Source: Paenibacillus sp. FSL K6-0276 (GTDB lineage Bacteria; Bacillota; Bacilli; Paenibacillales; Paenibacillaceae). Taken from it: a stretch of 64,000 bases of DNA. A program made the translations under genes and the position numbers. A model generated the notes under the pieces. It ran no database searches and was not told the DNA's origin. It was given only the letters and a program-made list of their open reading frames with translations. Within the stretch, counting starts at the first letter, position 1. Every line of letters begins with the position of its first letter. The stretch covers positions 682,001 through 746,000 of the forward strand of contig NZ_CP150276.1 in the NCBI RefSeq assembly GCF_037977235.1. The letters run 5' to 3'. Positions 8,707-20,982 of this stretch are shown here, piece after piece.

Positions 8707-10474
8707 GCGTTATGATTGGATATGTATACTTGTCATTACAGCCGTTTACGCGGCGATTGCTTTATATAATCTAGGTTCTACTAAATCTCCAGAAACATTG
8801 TGGGAGCCTGCCGCCAGCGGTGAGAGCTTCTATGTAGATCTAGGGCAGAGTAAACAATTAGAGCGAGTCAATATTTTTGGTGGCGTGGGCACAGGGAAGT
8901 TTAAACTCGAATTCAGCGAATCTCCTGATGTCTGGAGTAGCCCATTGGATGTAAGTGAGGATGTTGGGAATGTCTTCATCTGGAAAAGCCAGCCTCTGAA
9001 CGTTGCAGCGAGATACGTAAAGTTTACAGTTACATCTCCGGGATTCACTTTGAATGAAATGGCCTTTTATGAGCAGGGGGGAGAAAGAGTACCACTTCCC
9101 ATTGCAGGTGTAACACCGGATGCTAATGCAGTCGCTAAAAGAGGAGTACCTGCCAATCTTTTTGATGAACAGTCACTCATTCCGGAATATTCTAACTTTA
9201 TGAACAGCACTTATTTTGACGAGATCTATCATGCACGAACGGCTTATGAATATACGCACGGGATTGTGCCTTACGAGAACACGCATCCACCGCTAGGCAA
9301 GCTGTTGATCGCGGTAGGGATGGAACTGTTCGGAGTCAATCCATTCGGCTGGCGTATTATCGGAACATTGTTCGGGATTGCCATGTTGCCTCTCATTTAT
9401 GTGATGGCAATGCGTTTATTTAAAAAGAGCAAATACGCTGCACTTGCGGCAGGATTGTTCGCACTGGATTTCATGCACTTCACACAAACAAGAATCTCTA
9501 CGATCGATGTATACGGAGTATTCTTCATCATGCTGATGTTTTATTTCATGCAGCGATATTACACTATGAATTTTTTCAGGCAGCCCTTAAGAAAAACCTT
9601 GATTCCGTTATTCTGGTCGGGTTTATTCTTCGGAATTGGTGTCGCCTCCAAGTGGATTGTTCTGTACGGAGGAGCTGGGCTGGCTATTATGTTAGCTATC
9701 TCGCTCTTCGAGCGCTACAGAGAATATCAAGCATCAGGACGGTTGCTCGCGGAAGGGAAGATCAAAGACAAGGAACTGTTAAGCACCTGTCGCGAAGTCG
9801 TAAATTCGTTCTGGAAGAATACCATCATTACTTTAGCTACTTGTGTTGCATTCTTCGTAATCATACCGGTAATTATTTATAGTTTATCTTTTGTTCCGGG
9901 TTTATCTGCATCCGCAGAGGGCTTTACTATAAAAGGCTTGATTGATTCCCAAAAGAACATGTACAACTATCACAGTCAGCTTGTAGCTACACATCCTTTT
10001 GCGTCCTCCTGGTGGCAATGGCCGTTTATGAAGAGACCTGTCTGGTTCTTCAGTGGGAGTGAGGGATTGCCGCAAGGTCAGGTCAGCAGTATAGTGACTA
10101 TGGGTAATCCGCTTATCTGGTGGACAGGTATTTTTGCAATGCTGGCAACGCTGTGGATTACGCTGAAACGCAAAGATAAGAACCTGTATATGATCTGGAT
10201 CGCCTTTTTCTCACAATATGTTCCGTGGATGCTTGTCCCAAGAGAAACCTTTATCTACCATTATTTTGCTATGGTACCTTTTATGATTCTTGGTATTGTA
10301 TATATAATGAAGTTGCTAGATAGTAAATTTCCTGAGGCTCGTTACGTTCGTTATGCCTATGTGGTTGTTGCTTTACTGCTCTTTGTCGCATTCTACCCAG
10401 TATTATCAGGGATGCAGGTTAGCGGAGATTATGTGAAGGACATGCTGCGTTGGTTCCCTTCTTGGGTTTTCTAA
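8696..10474 (+). CDS. PMT-type (GT39) dolichyl/polyprenyl-phosphate mannosyltransferase with F5/8-like loop domain
   Basis: This 592-residue protein has one membrane helix (about 7-25). An outside domain of roughly 100 residues follows, reading like a discoidin/F5/8-C fold (FYVDLGQSKQLERVNIF... RYVKFTVTS). Then comes a PMT core with the catalytic acidic motif YFDEIYHAR and THPPLGK. PMT enzymes transfer a sugar from a polyprenyl phosphate to protein serine/threonine or other surface acceptors. Further helices run to the C-terminus (WFPSWVF). The ATG at 8696 sits behind GGGAGGGAG and overlaps the previous gene by 11 bases. The bacterial acceptor cannot be read from sequence. Protein O-mannosylation or teichoic-acid decoration are both possible. 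Confidence 0.82.
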   Translation: MKFKRYDWICILVITAVYAAIALYNLGSTKSPETLWEPAASGESFYVDLGQSKQLERVNIFGGVGTGKFKLEFSESPDVWSSPLDVSEDVGNVFIWKSQPLNVAARYVKFTVTSPGFTLNEMAFYEQGGERVPLPIAGVTPDANAVAKRGVPANLFDEQSLIPEYSNFMNSTYFDEIYHARTAYEYTHGIVPYENTHPPLGKLLIAVGMELFGVNPFGWRIIGTLFGIAMLPLIYVMAMRLFKKSKYAALAAGLFALDFMHFTQTRISTIDVYGVFFIMLMFYFMQRYYTMNFFRQPLRKTLIPLFWSGLFFGIGVASKWIVLYGGAGLAIMLAISLFERYREYQASGRLLAEGKIKDKELLSTCREVVNSFWKNTIITLATCVAFFVIIPVIIYSLSFVPGLSASAEGFTIKGLIDSQKNMYNYHSQLVATHPFASSWWQWPFMKRPVWFFSGSEGLPQGQVSSIVTMGNPLIWWTGIFAMLATLWITLKRKDKNLYMIWIAFFSQYVPWMLVPRETFIYHYFAMVPFMILGIVYIMKLLDSKFPEARYVRYAYVVVALLLFVAFYPVLSGMQVSGDYVKDMLRWFPSWVF

Positions 10475-10571
10475 GATTTAAAAGAATCTATAACAATAAG
10501 TTTATGCTTACAGCGTTATTATGAAGAATAGGAAGATGTAACGCTCCATAAAGCTTGTAGGAGGAATAAAG

Positions 10572-11552
10572 GTGAAAGCCAGATATAGTGTAATTGTACC
10601 CATGTTCAATGAGGAGCAAGTAATTAGCGTTACTTATGAACGTTTGAAAAAAGTAATGGACGAATGCGGAGATACTTATGAGCTAGTATTCGTCAATGAC
10701 GGGAGTCGTGATCGTTCGGCCCAGATGATTCGGGAGATCAGTGATCGAGATGAGTGCGTCAAGCTGATTGACTTCTCGCGTAATTTCGGACATCAGGTAG
10801 CGATAACAGCTGGCATGGACTATGCAGAAGGTCAAGCGGTCGTTGTTATAGACGCTGACCTTCAAGATCCTCCGGAGGTCATTTTACAAATGATCGAGAA
10901 GTGGAAAGAAGGCTACGATGTTGTGTATGCTAAGCGGCTGAAGCGCCGCGGAGAAACTATGTTCAAAAAGGTAACAGCGAAGCTCTATTATCGACTGCTC
11001 AGCAGCATGACAAGTGTAGACATTCCTACGGATACAGGCGATTTTCGTCTTATTGATCGTAAGGTATGCGATGTCTTACGGGGTCTCAAGGAAAAGAATC
11101 GTTATGTCAGAGGTTTGGTGAGCTGGGTCGGCTTCAAGCAGACCATGGTGGAATATGAGCGGGAAGAACGTTTTGCAGGAGAAACCAAATATCCTCTTAA
11201 GAAAATGATTCGTTTTGCGCTGGATGGTATCACTTCATTTTCACATAAGCCACTTAAGATTGCTACGTATGTTGGATTCTTTCTATCCTTTTCTAGCTTT
11301 CTCTATTTATTCTTCGTATTATTTCAAAGAATCTTCTTCACCTCATGGACGGTTCCGGGTTGGGCTTCCATTGTAGGTGTCAATTTGCTCTTTAATGGTA
11401 TCGTTCTGATGCTACTAGGTGTAATCGGAGAGTATATTGGACGGATTTATGACGAGTCTAAGGATAGACCGCTATATATTGTAAGTGAGACTAAAGGATA
11501 TCATAACGATGAATTAGTGGATCGCCGAAAGGATTACAAAGATGTCAGATAA
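10572..11552 (+). CDS. GT2 polyprenyl-phosphate glycosyltransferase (DPM1/GtrB type)
   Basis: This 326-residue enzyme has a GT-A catalytic domain followed by two C-terminal membrane helices (about 232-256 and 268-292). It starts SVIVPMFNEE, has VFVNDGSRD and the DXD-like VIDADLQDPPE. It then has GDFRLIDRKV and the RYVRGL segment typical of GtrB/DPM1-like enzymes, which load a sugar from a nucleotide donor onto polyprenyl phosphate at the inner membrane face. GTG 10572 is chosen because GGAGG lies 10 bases ahead. It likely makes the lipid-linked donor for the GT-C proteins upstream, and overlaps the GtrA gene by 11 bases. Confidence 0.88.
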   Translation: MKARYSVIVPMFNEEQVISVTYERLKKVMDECGDTYELVFVNDGSRDRSAQMIREISDRDECVKLIDFSRNFGHQVAITAGMDYAEGQAVVVIDADLQDPPEVILQMIEKWKEGYDVVYAKRLKRRGETMFKKVTAKLYYRLLSSMTSVDIPTDTGDFRLIDRKVCDVLRGLKEKNRYVRGLVSWVGFKQTMVEYEREERFAGETKYPLKKMIRFALDGITSFSHKPLKIATYVGFFLSFSSFLYLFFVLFQRIFFTSWTVPGWASIVGVNLLFNGIVLMLLGVIGEYIGRIYDESKDRPLYIVSETKGYHNDELVDRRKDYKDVR

Positions 11553-11946
11553 GAGTTTGCGGTCAGCTTTCATACAGTTCCTTAAATTTAATGCTGTAGG
11601 TTTGGTAAATACCCTCATAGATTTCGTGATCTTCACATTACTGAACTCTATTGGGATGGTATACGCCTTGGCACAGGTGATTTCTTATAGTGCAGGAACA
11701 GCGAACAGCTTTATTTTGAATAAAAAAGTAACCTTCCGGGATCGCAATCGTGGCAATAAAGAGGGTTTTGATAAGGTACAGTTGCTAAAGTTTATCGTGC
11801 TGAATCTGGTAGTGCTCGGAATATCGCTGTTGCTAATGCATCTGTTGACAGACAAACTAGGCATTCAAGTGTTGATCTCTAAGGTTTTGGTTACGTTCGT
11901 CACGGTGATTATCAATTTCTTCGGAAGTCGTAAATGGGTATTCTGA
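11542..11946 (+). CDS. GtrA-family membrane protein (putative polyprenyl-sugar flippase)
   Basis: The 134-residue protein has four hydrophobic helices and the family signatures LKFNAVGLVNTLIDF near the start, SFILNKKVTF in the middle and FFGSRKWVF at the end. GtrA proteins are thought to flip polyprenyl-phosphate sugars across the membrane. Length matches the family. It overlaps the GT2 gene by 11 bases, the classic GtrA-GtrB pairing, and so links the inner-face loading step with the outer-face GT-C transferases upstream. Confidence 0.88.
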   Translation: MSDKSLRSAFIQFLKFNAVGLVNTLIDFVIFTLLNSIGMVYALAQVISYSAGTANSFILNKKVTFRDRNRGNKEGFDKVQLLKFIVLNLVVLGISLLLMHLLTDKLGIQVLISKVLVTFVTVIINFFGSRKWVF

Positions 11947-11980
11947 ATTTCAGTAGAACCAATACACGGAGGTGAAAATC

Positions 11981-12631
11981 ATGCGTAAATTCTCGTATGT
12001 GCTCATACTGGCGGGGATCCTTATCATGCTTTATCCAAAAGCCAACGAATGGTATAACGACTGGCAGCAGGAGAAGCTGTTAGAATCGGCTGAACTGAGC
12101 ACCAGCGACAGTACTCCACTGCCTGATCTGAAGAGCAGATATGCCGAAGTTACTCAGCTATTAGCAGAGGAATCGGTTCTAGATGCACAGGCACAGCCTC
12201 AAGAAACAGAAAAGCCAGAACCAGAAATTGAAGTTGGTGGCAAGGTAATTGCATTAATTGAGATCGATAAGATTGATCTGAAGCTACCTGTATTAGAAGG
12301 GGCTACTAAAGCGAATATGAAACACGCGGCGGCCCATATGAAAGAAACGACTCCAATTGGAGAAATAGGAAATGCCGCAATAGCAGCTCATAGAGCTAGA
12401 ACTACGGGCAGATTGTTTAATAGATTGAATGAGGTTGTTATTGGGGATACGATCACGGTAAAGACGAGCGATCAGGTATATAATTACGAGGTTTATGATA
12501 TTTCAGTTGTAGATCCAAGTGATATATCTGTTCTTGATGGGAATAACAAGGATAAGATTCTTACCCTAATTACGTGTGACCCACTAGTAGATCCTACACA
12601 TCGTTTGATTGTTCATGCCAAGCTTTCCTAA
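11981..12631 (+). CDS. class D sortase
   Basis: This 216-residue protein has an N-terminal membrane anchor (residues 4-20), a linker rich in Glu/Pro, and a sortase domain from about residue 86. The catalytic residues are visible: His137 in IAAHRA, Cys199 in TLITCDP and Arg208 in THRLIVHA. The TLxTC form and single N-terminal anchor fit class D enzymes, which attach secreted proteins to peptidoglycan. I chose ATG 11981 because GGAGG (11968-11972) lies nine bases ahead. An in-frame GTG at 11972 overlaps that site. It sits 34 bases after the GtrA gene and may be co-transcribed. No clear LPxTG substrate is encoded in the window. Confidence 0.88.
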   Translation: MRKFSYVLILAGILIMLYPKANEWYNDWQQEKLLESAELSTSDSTPLPDLKSRYAEVTQLLAEESVLDAQAQPQETEKPEPEIEVGGKVIALIEIDKIDLKLPVLEGATKANMKHAAAHMKETTPIGEIGNAAIAAHRARTTGRLFNRLNEVVIGDTITVKTSDQVYNYEVYDISVVDPSDISVLDGNNKDKILTLITCDPLVDPTHRLIVHAKLS

Positions 12632-12712
12632 TAGTAGATGAGAAATGACAAGAGAACTCAAATACAGAGGAATAATTATAAAATAATGGCAAATCTAGTA
12701 ATTTTGTTCTTG

Positions 12713-12740
12713 TTTACGAGGATAAATATGGTAGTATAAT
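12713..12740 (+). promoter_or_regulatory. promoter of the c-di-GMP riboswitch transcript
   Basis: TATAAT at 12735-12740 is preceded, with a 16-base spacer, by TTTACG (12713-12718). Predicted transcription starts near 12747, a few bases before the first aptamer. Confidence 0.5.
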
Positions 12741-12755
12741 ATTATAAAAGCTAAA

Positions 12756-12836
12756 CACGATAAACGGCAAACCTATCGAAAGGTAGGGACGCAAAGCTAT
12801 AGGGCCTTCCCGAAAGGATGGCAGCCAGTTACCGAA
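12756..12836 (+). promoter_or_regulatory. c-di-GMP-I (GEMM) riboswitch, copy 1
   Basis: The GEMM-I signature is clear: CGGCAAACC, a short P2 hairpin closed by the GAAA tetraloop, GGGACGCAAAGC, then a second hairpin (CTTCCCGAAAGGATGG) and CAGCCAG-TACCG at the 3' side. It is followed by a GGCT plus seven T's at 12843-12851, which could pair with AGCC (12823-12826) as a weak terminator. Aptamer copy 2 lies 110 bases further on and differs at only two positions in the core. Confidence 0.9.
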
Positions 12837-12944
12837 TGAAGAGGCTTTTTTTGTTTTTATAAAATATGTAAGGATTTTAGATTCATAGTTCTACTTGGTT
12901 GATTCTATTAATTTGTCTAGTGAAATTAGGACAGATAGAGCTTA

Positions 12945-13024
12945 TACGATAACGGCAAACCTATCGAAAGGTAGGGACGCAAAGCTAAAGGGCCTTCCCG
13001 AAAGGATGGCAGCCAGCTACCGAA
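12945..13024 (+). promoter_or_regulatory. c-di-GMP-I (GEMM) riboswitch, copy 2
   Basis: This has the same signature as copy 1. Over about 72 core bases only two differ (T to A after CAAAGCTA, and T to C in the CAG-TACCG tail). No terminator follows. The ribosome site AAAGGGG (13023-13029) begins right at the end of the aptamer and the GTG start is at 13038, so this copy is placed to control translation or ribosome access. The two-aptamer arrangement suggests a sharper or two-step response. Confidence 0.9.
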
Positions 13025-13037
13025 AGGGGTTTTATCC

Positions 13038-13847
13038 GTGAAAAAAGTTTATTTTATGATGGTGGCGCTGTTCGTACTGATTACTTCGGTTCCGGTAAGC
13101 ACAGCTCAAGCCGCGAGTGTAGATTCGAACTGGTTGAATACATCGAAATTGGATCAAGGTGTAATCGGGATTAACTACGATATTCCAAAGGATAAAAGAA
13201 TTAAACTTATGATCACAAAAGATAACAGTAGCTATACATATAATTTATATGCTTCTGGACAAGCTGAGGACTTCCCTTTGCAACAAGGAAATGGGACTTA
13301 TAAAGTTTCTGTTCTCGAGAACACAACGGGTAATAAATACAAAGCTCTCTATTCTGAAGTAGTAGATTTAACTATGAATGACTCGAATTCCGTATATTTG
13401 GGCTCCGTTCAGAATGTGAAATGGAGTTCTTCTGATAAAGCGATCGTTAAGGCTAAAGAGCTTACACAAGGCAAAACAACAGACGAAGAAAAAGTTAAGG
13501 CAATCTATAACTATGTAATTGCTAATGTACAGTACGATTATTCTCTTGCTAATAACGTAACGACTGATTACATTCCGAACATTAATAACACTTTGAATAC
13601 TAAAAAAGGAATCTGCTATGATTATGCTTCTCTTTTTGCCGCAATGCTACGGAGTGTAGATGTTCCTGCTAAATTGGTGATGGGGAATACTAGCTACGTT
13701 ACGCAATACCATGCATGGAATGAAGTATTGATGGATGGGAAATGGGTTACTATTGATACCACGGTAGATGCATCGGCAGCGAAGAGTAAAAAGAATTCGG
13801 ATTTCATTAAGGCTTCAAGTAAATATACTGCAGCAAAATACTATTAA
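13038..13847 (+). CDS. secreted transglutaminase-like protein under c-di-GMP control
   Basis: The 269-residue protein has a signal peptide (about 1-26, with a STAQAA cut region). An immunoglobulin-like middle of about 100 residues follows, then a transglutaminase-like domain. The catalytic triad is visible: Cys193 in GICYDYA, His225 in YHAWNEV and Asp240 in TIDTTV. Such domains act as peptidases or cross-linkers on the cell surface. GTG 13038 is chosen from the ribosome site eight bases ahead. It is transcribed alone, between the tandem c-di-GMP riboswitches and a strong terminator. A role in biofilm matrix or surface attachment is an inference from the riboswitch. Confidence 0.88.
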   Translation: MKKVYFMMVALFVLITSVPVSTAQAASVDSNWLNTSKLDQGVIGINYDIPKDKRIKLMITKDNSSYTYNLYASGQAEDFPLQQGNGTYKVSVLENTTGNKYKALYSEVVDLTMNDSNSVYLGSVQNVKWSSSDKAIVKAKELTQGKTTDEEKVKAIYNYVIANVQYDYSLANNVTTDYIPNINNTLNTKKGICYDYASLFAAMLRSVDVPAKLVMGNTSYVTQYHAWNEVLMDGKWVTIDTTVDASAAKSKKNSDFIKASSKYTAAKYY

Positions 13848-13879
13848 TTTGCATTGCTAGAATCATAACTCTATTAAAT

Positions 13880-13917
13880 AAACAACCAGCTTAATGATTA
13901 AGCTGGTTGTTTATTTT
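13880..13917 (+). terminator. terminator after the transglutaminase-like gene
   Basis: A perfect 15-bp stem, AAACAACCAGCTTAA with its complement around a TGA loop (13880-13912), is followed by ATTTT. Confidence 0.88.
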
Positions 13918-14026
13918 CTATTAGGGGTTGCTTTTCTATGAATAGATAGGTTATTATAGTTAAGCGTTGTTAGACAGCGTACAGGCAGTTTTGAGAGAGT
14001 TTGATAAACGGCTTTCGAAAAAAAGC

Positions 14027-14055
14027 TTGCATTACTGAGAGTAACGTGATATATT
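14027..14055 (+). promoter_or_regulatory. rRNA operon promoter
   Basis: TTGCAT (14027-14032) and TATATT (14050-14055) are separated by 17 bases. This is the best sigma-A match in the 360 bases upstream of 16S, and lies about 155 bases ahead of the mature 5' end. Other weaker promoters may exist just upstream. Confidence 0.6.
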
Positions 14056-14107
14056 ATAAGAGTTGCTGCTGAGACATTAAACGGCGTCAACGAGAACTTG
14101 ATCTTTG

Positions 14108-14129
14108 AAAACTGAACAACGAGTGAGTA
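14108..14129 (+). other. pre-16S processing stalk, 5' arm
   Basis: The 22 bases from AAAACTGAACAACG onward are complementary, with one mismatch, to 15830-15851 downstream of 16S. The two arms bracket the whole 16S gene and would form the long duplex cut by RNase III. The preceding ATCTTTGAAAACTG motif recurs before 23S (ATCCTTGAAAACTGG, 15881-15895). Confidence 0.85.
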
Positions 14130-14211
14130 GGAAATCACGAAAGTGAAATCCGAATTAGAGAATTAATTTTCTCGTCAGATGTTTCAAAATGAGCATATCG
14201 CTCTTTTCAAT

Positions 14212-15774
<1,563 letters not shown>

Positions 15775-15886
15775 TGGAGAATCGTTTCCTGCAATGGAAA
15801 CATTCAAATCGGAAGTTAAACTTCCAAAATACTCACTCGTTGCTCAGTTTTGAGAGTTTAAGCTCTCATCTTTAAACTTGATCCTT

Positions 15887-15919
15887 GAAAACTGGATACC
15901 GAAACGAATTTGCGTTTTA
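15887..15919 (+). other. pre-23S processing stalk, 5' arm
   Basis: This segment (GAAAACTGGATACC... GCGTTTTA) pairs with 18974-19006 after the 23S gene (TTAAAACGCAAATTC... CAGTTTTC), with few mismatches, forming the RNase III stalk. The 16S-23S spacer (15775-16041) contains no tRNA gene that I can recognise. Confidence 0.8.
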
Positions 15920-16041
15920 GAACATCTTTTAGCAACTTGTGCAAACAAGTAAATGTTATTAGTGAATACAATGGAATCCGAAAGAAGTAAAGTGTGTTGA
16001 ATTCATTCAATGTGCAATATTTCTCATACGGAGAAAATTGA

Positions 16042-18967
<2,926 letters not shown>

Positions 18968-19116
18968 CTATACTTAAAACGCAAATTCGATTCGGATTCA
19001 GTTTTCAGGAATCAAGTTCTAACCCATATGGTCCTAGTGGCTGTATGATGATGAATTTGTTTTCAGCATTTGGCGATGCTGAGACCTGAATAATGCATTT
19101 GTACCGCAAATGCCCG

Positions 19117-19233
19117 TTTGGTGGCGATAGCGGAGGGGTTCCACGCGTACCCATCCCGAACACGACCGTTAAGCCCTCCAGCGCCGATGGTACTTGGACC
19201 GAAGGGTCCTGGGAGAGTAGGACGTTGCCAAGC
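19117..19233 (+). rRNA. rrf: 5S ribosomal RNA
   Basis: TTTGGTGGCGATAGCG at the 5' end, CCCATCCCGAACACG in the middle and GGACGTTGCCAAGC at the 3' end match Bacillales 5S over 117 bases. Two small hairpins (19063-19082 and 19094-19112) sit in the spacer before it. Confidence 0.95.
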
Positions 19234-19240
19234 ACACGAA

Positions 19241-19272
19241 GCCATTGTTGATTTATCAACAATGGTTTTTTT
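19241..19272 (+). terminator. terminator of the rRNA operon
   Basis: CCATTGTTGA (19242-19251) pairs with TCAACAATGG (19256-19265), followed by seven T's. Confidence 0.9.
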
Positions 19273-19299
19273 GTTCCCTTTATCGTCTATTTCGAATAA

Positions 19300-19502
19300 T
19301 GTGGATAAGTTTTGAGGAAATAATGGATTCATAAAAGTTACTAACATGTGGATGAAAGAATCGAATTTATTCAAAATTGAAAGTAGTCCCCAATTTATGT
19401 GGATAGAGTAGTGGTATATGTGGATACTTCAAGTGAATGCAAGGATATTTTGCATGGCAGGAGGATAAACAATGGAGAACAATACTAATCTTGTGTGGAT
19501 AG
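19300..19502 (+). promoter_or_regulatory. cluster of five DnaA-box-like sites, all in the same orientation
   Basis: TGTGGAT occurs at 19300, 19347, 19398, 19419 and 19494. The first is an exact DnaA box (TGTGGATAA). The others end GA, AG, AC and AG, one mismatch each. Four lie in the intergenic region after the rRNA operon and the fifth lies inside the start of the thioesterase gene. There is no AT-rich unwinding region or dnaA/dnaN neighbour, so this is not evidently an origin. A DnaA-titrating cluster or DnaA control of the downstream gene are the likely readings. Confidence 0.5.
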
Positions 19503-20227
19503 AGCAATTTTCTGTTCATGCGAGTGACACAGATTATCGATCGAAAGGCAAGTTATCCTTTATTTTGGATATCATGCAGCGTGCAGCGGATTCCGCAGTG
19601 GGTAAGTTGGGGATAAGTATGGAAGAGATTTTGAATGCGGGAATGGGCTGGATGATGATTACGCTCGATCTTGAATTTAAGCGTATTCCTCGCCCAAATG
19701 ATCAGCTTAGTGTTCGTACCTGGAGTAAAGGAACCAAAGGGGCGCTATGGCAACGCGATTATCGTATTTTTGATGGAGATGGTATTGAGATCGCTACAGC
19801 CCGCACGATTTGGGCATTAGTGGATATTGAGAAAAGGAAGATCCTTCGACCTAATGCGCTCCCTGTTGAGCTTAAGCACTATAGTGGTGATTCAGTAGGA
19901 GATTTTCCTAATAAAGTAGCAATTCCCTCTGATATAAAGTTGGAAGAAGTTTACAAATACTGTGTTAGATACAGTGGTCTCGACACTAACGGGCATTTGA
20001 ATAATGCACGATATGGTGATTTGTGTAGTGATGCGCTTACTTTATCGGAATGGGATAGTGCTGAGCTCAAACGCTTCCAGATTACTTATTTAAACGAAGC
20101 AAAGTTCGGGGACGAACTATCTATTTTACGCACTTCTGTAACGGATGATGGAATATTTGTACGTGGGCAGAATAGTGATACTGTATTTTTTGAAGCATGT
20201 GTAGAGTTGAAGAACATTGATAAGTAA
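19472..20227 (+). CDS. acyl-ACP thioesterase (FatA/FatB-like)
   Basis: This 251-residue double-hotdog enzyme is expected to hydrolyse acyl-ACP to free fatty acid in the cytoplasm. The N-terminal hotdog includes YRSKGKLSFILDIMQRAAD, GWMMITLDLEF and TWSKGTKGALWQRDY. The C-terminal half carries the catalytic Asn/His region DTNGHLNNARY and ITYLNEAKFGDEL. Length fits bacterial members (240-260). ATG 19472 is preceded by AGGAGG at nine bases. The gene lies just downstream of, and partly inside, a cluster of DnaA-box-like sites. No fatty-acid gene is nearby. Confidence 0.88.
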   Translation: MENNTNLVWIEQFSVHASDTDYRSKGKLSFILDIMQRAADSAVGKLGISMEEILNAGMGWMMITLDLEFKRIPRPNDQLSVRTWSKGTKGALWQRDYRIFDGDGIEIATARTIWALVDIEKRKILRPNALPVELKHYSGDSVGDFPNKVAIPSDIKLEEVYKYCVRYSGLDTNGHLNNARYGDLCSDALTLSEWDSAELKRFQITYLNEAKFGDELSILRTSVTDDGIFVRGQNSDTVFFEACVELKNIDK

Positions 20228-20240
20228 GCAATTTATATAA

Positions 20241-20922
20241 ATGGAATATTATTATAGAAGCGATTACTCCAAACTTCAATCGGGCCAGTCGCTTTTTAAC
20301 TTTTTGAATAATGATTTTGATCAATCTGTAAAAGGGTTGCTTGGAATGCCTGTAGTTAAACTCCCTGGTGGGGAAGAAGTGAGGTTTGGTTCTTCAAGAA
20401 CAGGCGATATCTACGGGCAACCGAACACACTTTTATTAGAACTTAATGAGGTTCAAAACACCGAGTTATTTGGATTTGAGTTTGAGTTAAGTGTAAGTGT
20501 ACCTGTAGCCCAAATCGAAGAGCCATTTGTGTTTCAAGTACCCGTGAAAAAAGTAACTGAGGAAGTTATTAGGCTTACTCCATATCAAACGAAGAGCAGA
20601 GGTTCGTTTAGTTATACCGTTCAGAATCTAGATATTACGCCAGCAACGACTAGAATAGTTATTAATAGTATGGGTGAAGTTCCTGTATCGCCAGAACAAA
20701 CAGGGGAGTATAGTCCAACGGAAGTGTTCTATCAGATAGAAGATAAGATGATCAAGGTAACATCATTGAACCGTACTTTCAGGGATACGATTTGTATCCG
20801 ACTATACCACATCTTATAGTAGATAAAATAGGATTTGAATCTTTTGAAAGATGCTGAGGGTCAAAGAATAAAAACGTTCTATAAACGGCTTGAACAAACG
20901 ATTCAGGTGCAGCAAGAGTAAC
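20241..20922 (+). pseudogene. remnant of a DUF4179/DUF5643-type anti-sigma-factor-like protein
   Basis: The open frame 20241-20819 (192 residues) contains LTPYQTKSRGSFSYTVQNL, ITPATTRIVINSMGE and TGEYSPTEVFYQIED. I recognise this pattern from the C-terminal part of DUF4179/DUF5643 proteins, membrane-bound partners of ECF sigma factors in Paenibacillus. The N-terminal cytoplasmic domain and membrane helix of that family are missing. There is no ribosome site at 20241. The frame closes early, but KDAEGQRIKTFYKRLE continues in another frame to a stop at 20920. Truncation plus frameshift make it a pseudogene. Confidence 0.5.
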
Positions 20923-20941
20923 TGTTAATCCAATAAGCTAA

Positions 20942-20982
20942 GAAGAGTCCGTTTCTGCATAGCAGATACGGACTCTTTTTTT
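20942..20982. terminator. bidirectional terminator between convergent genes
   Basis: AGAGTCCGT and its complement pair around an inner CTGC/GCAG stem, with seven T's on the plus strand and A's on the other side. It borders the stop codon of the minus-strand AraC gene. Confidence 0.85.

Noticed and set aside
15775..16041. tRNA genes in the 16S-23S spacer
   Set aside because: I found no cloverleaf or GTTCGA-type T-loop with acceptor ends. The spacer holds only processing-stalk sequences.
19300..19440. A replication origin
   Set aside because: DnaA-box-like sites are present, but no AT-rich unwinding element and no dnaA, dnaN or partition gene are nearby.
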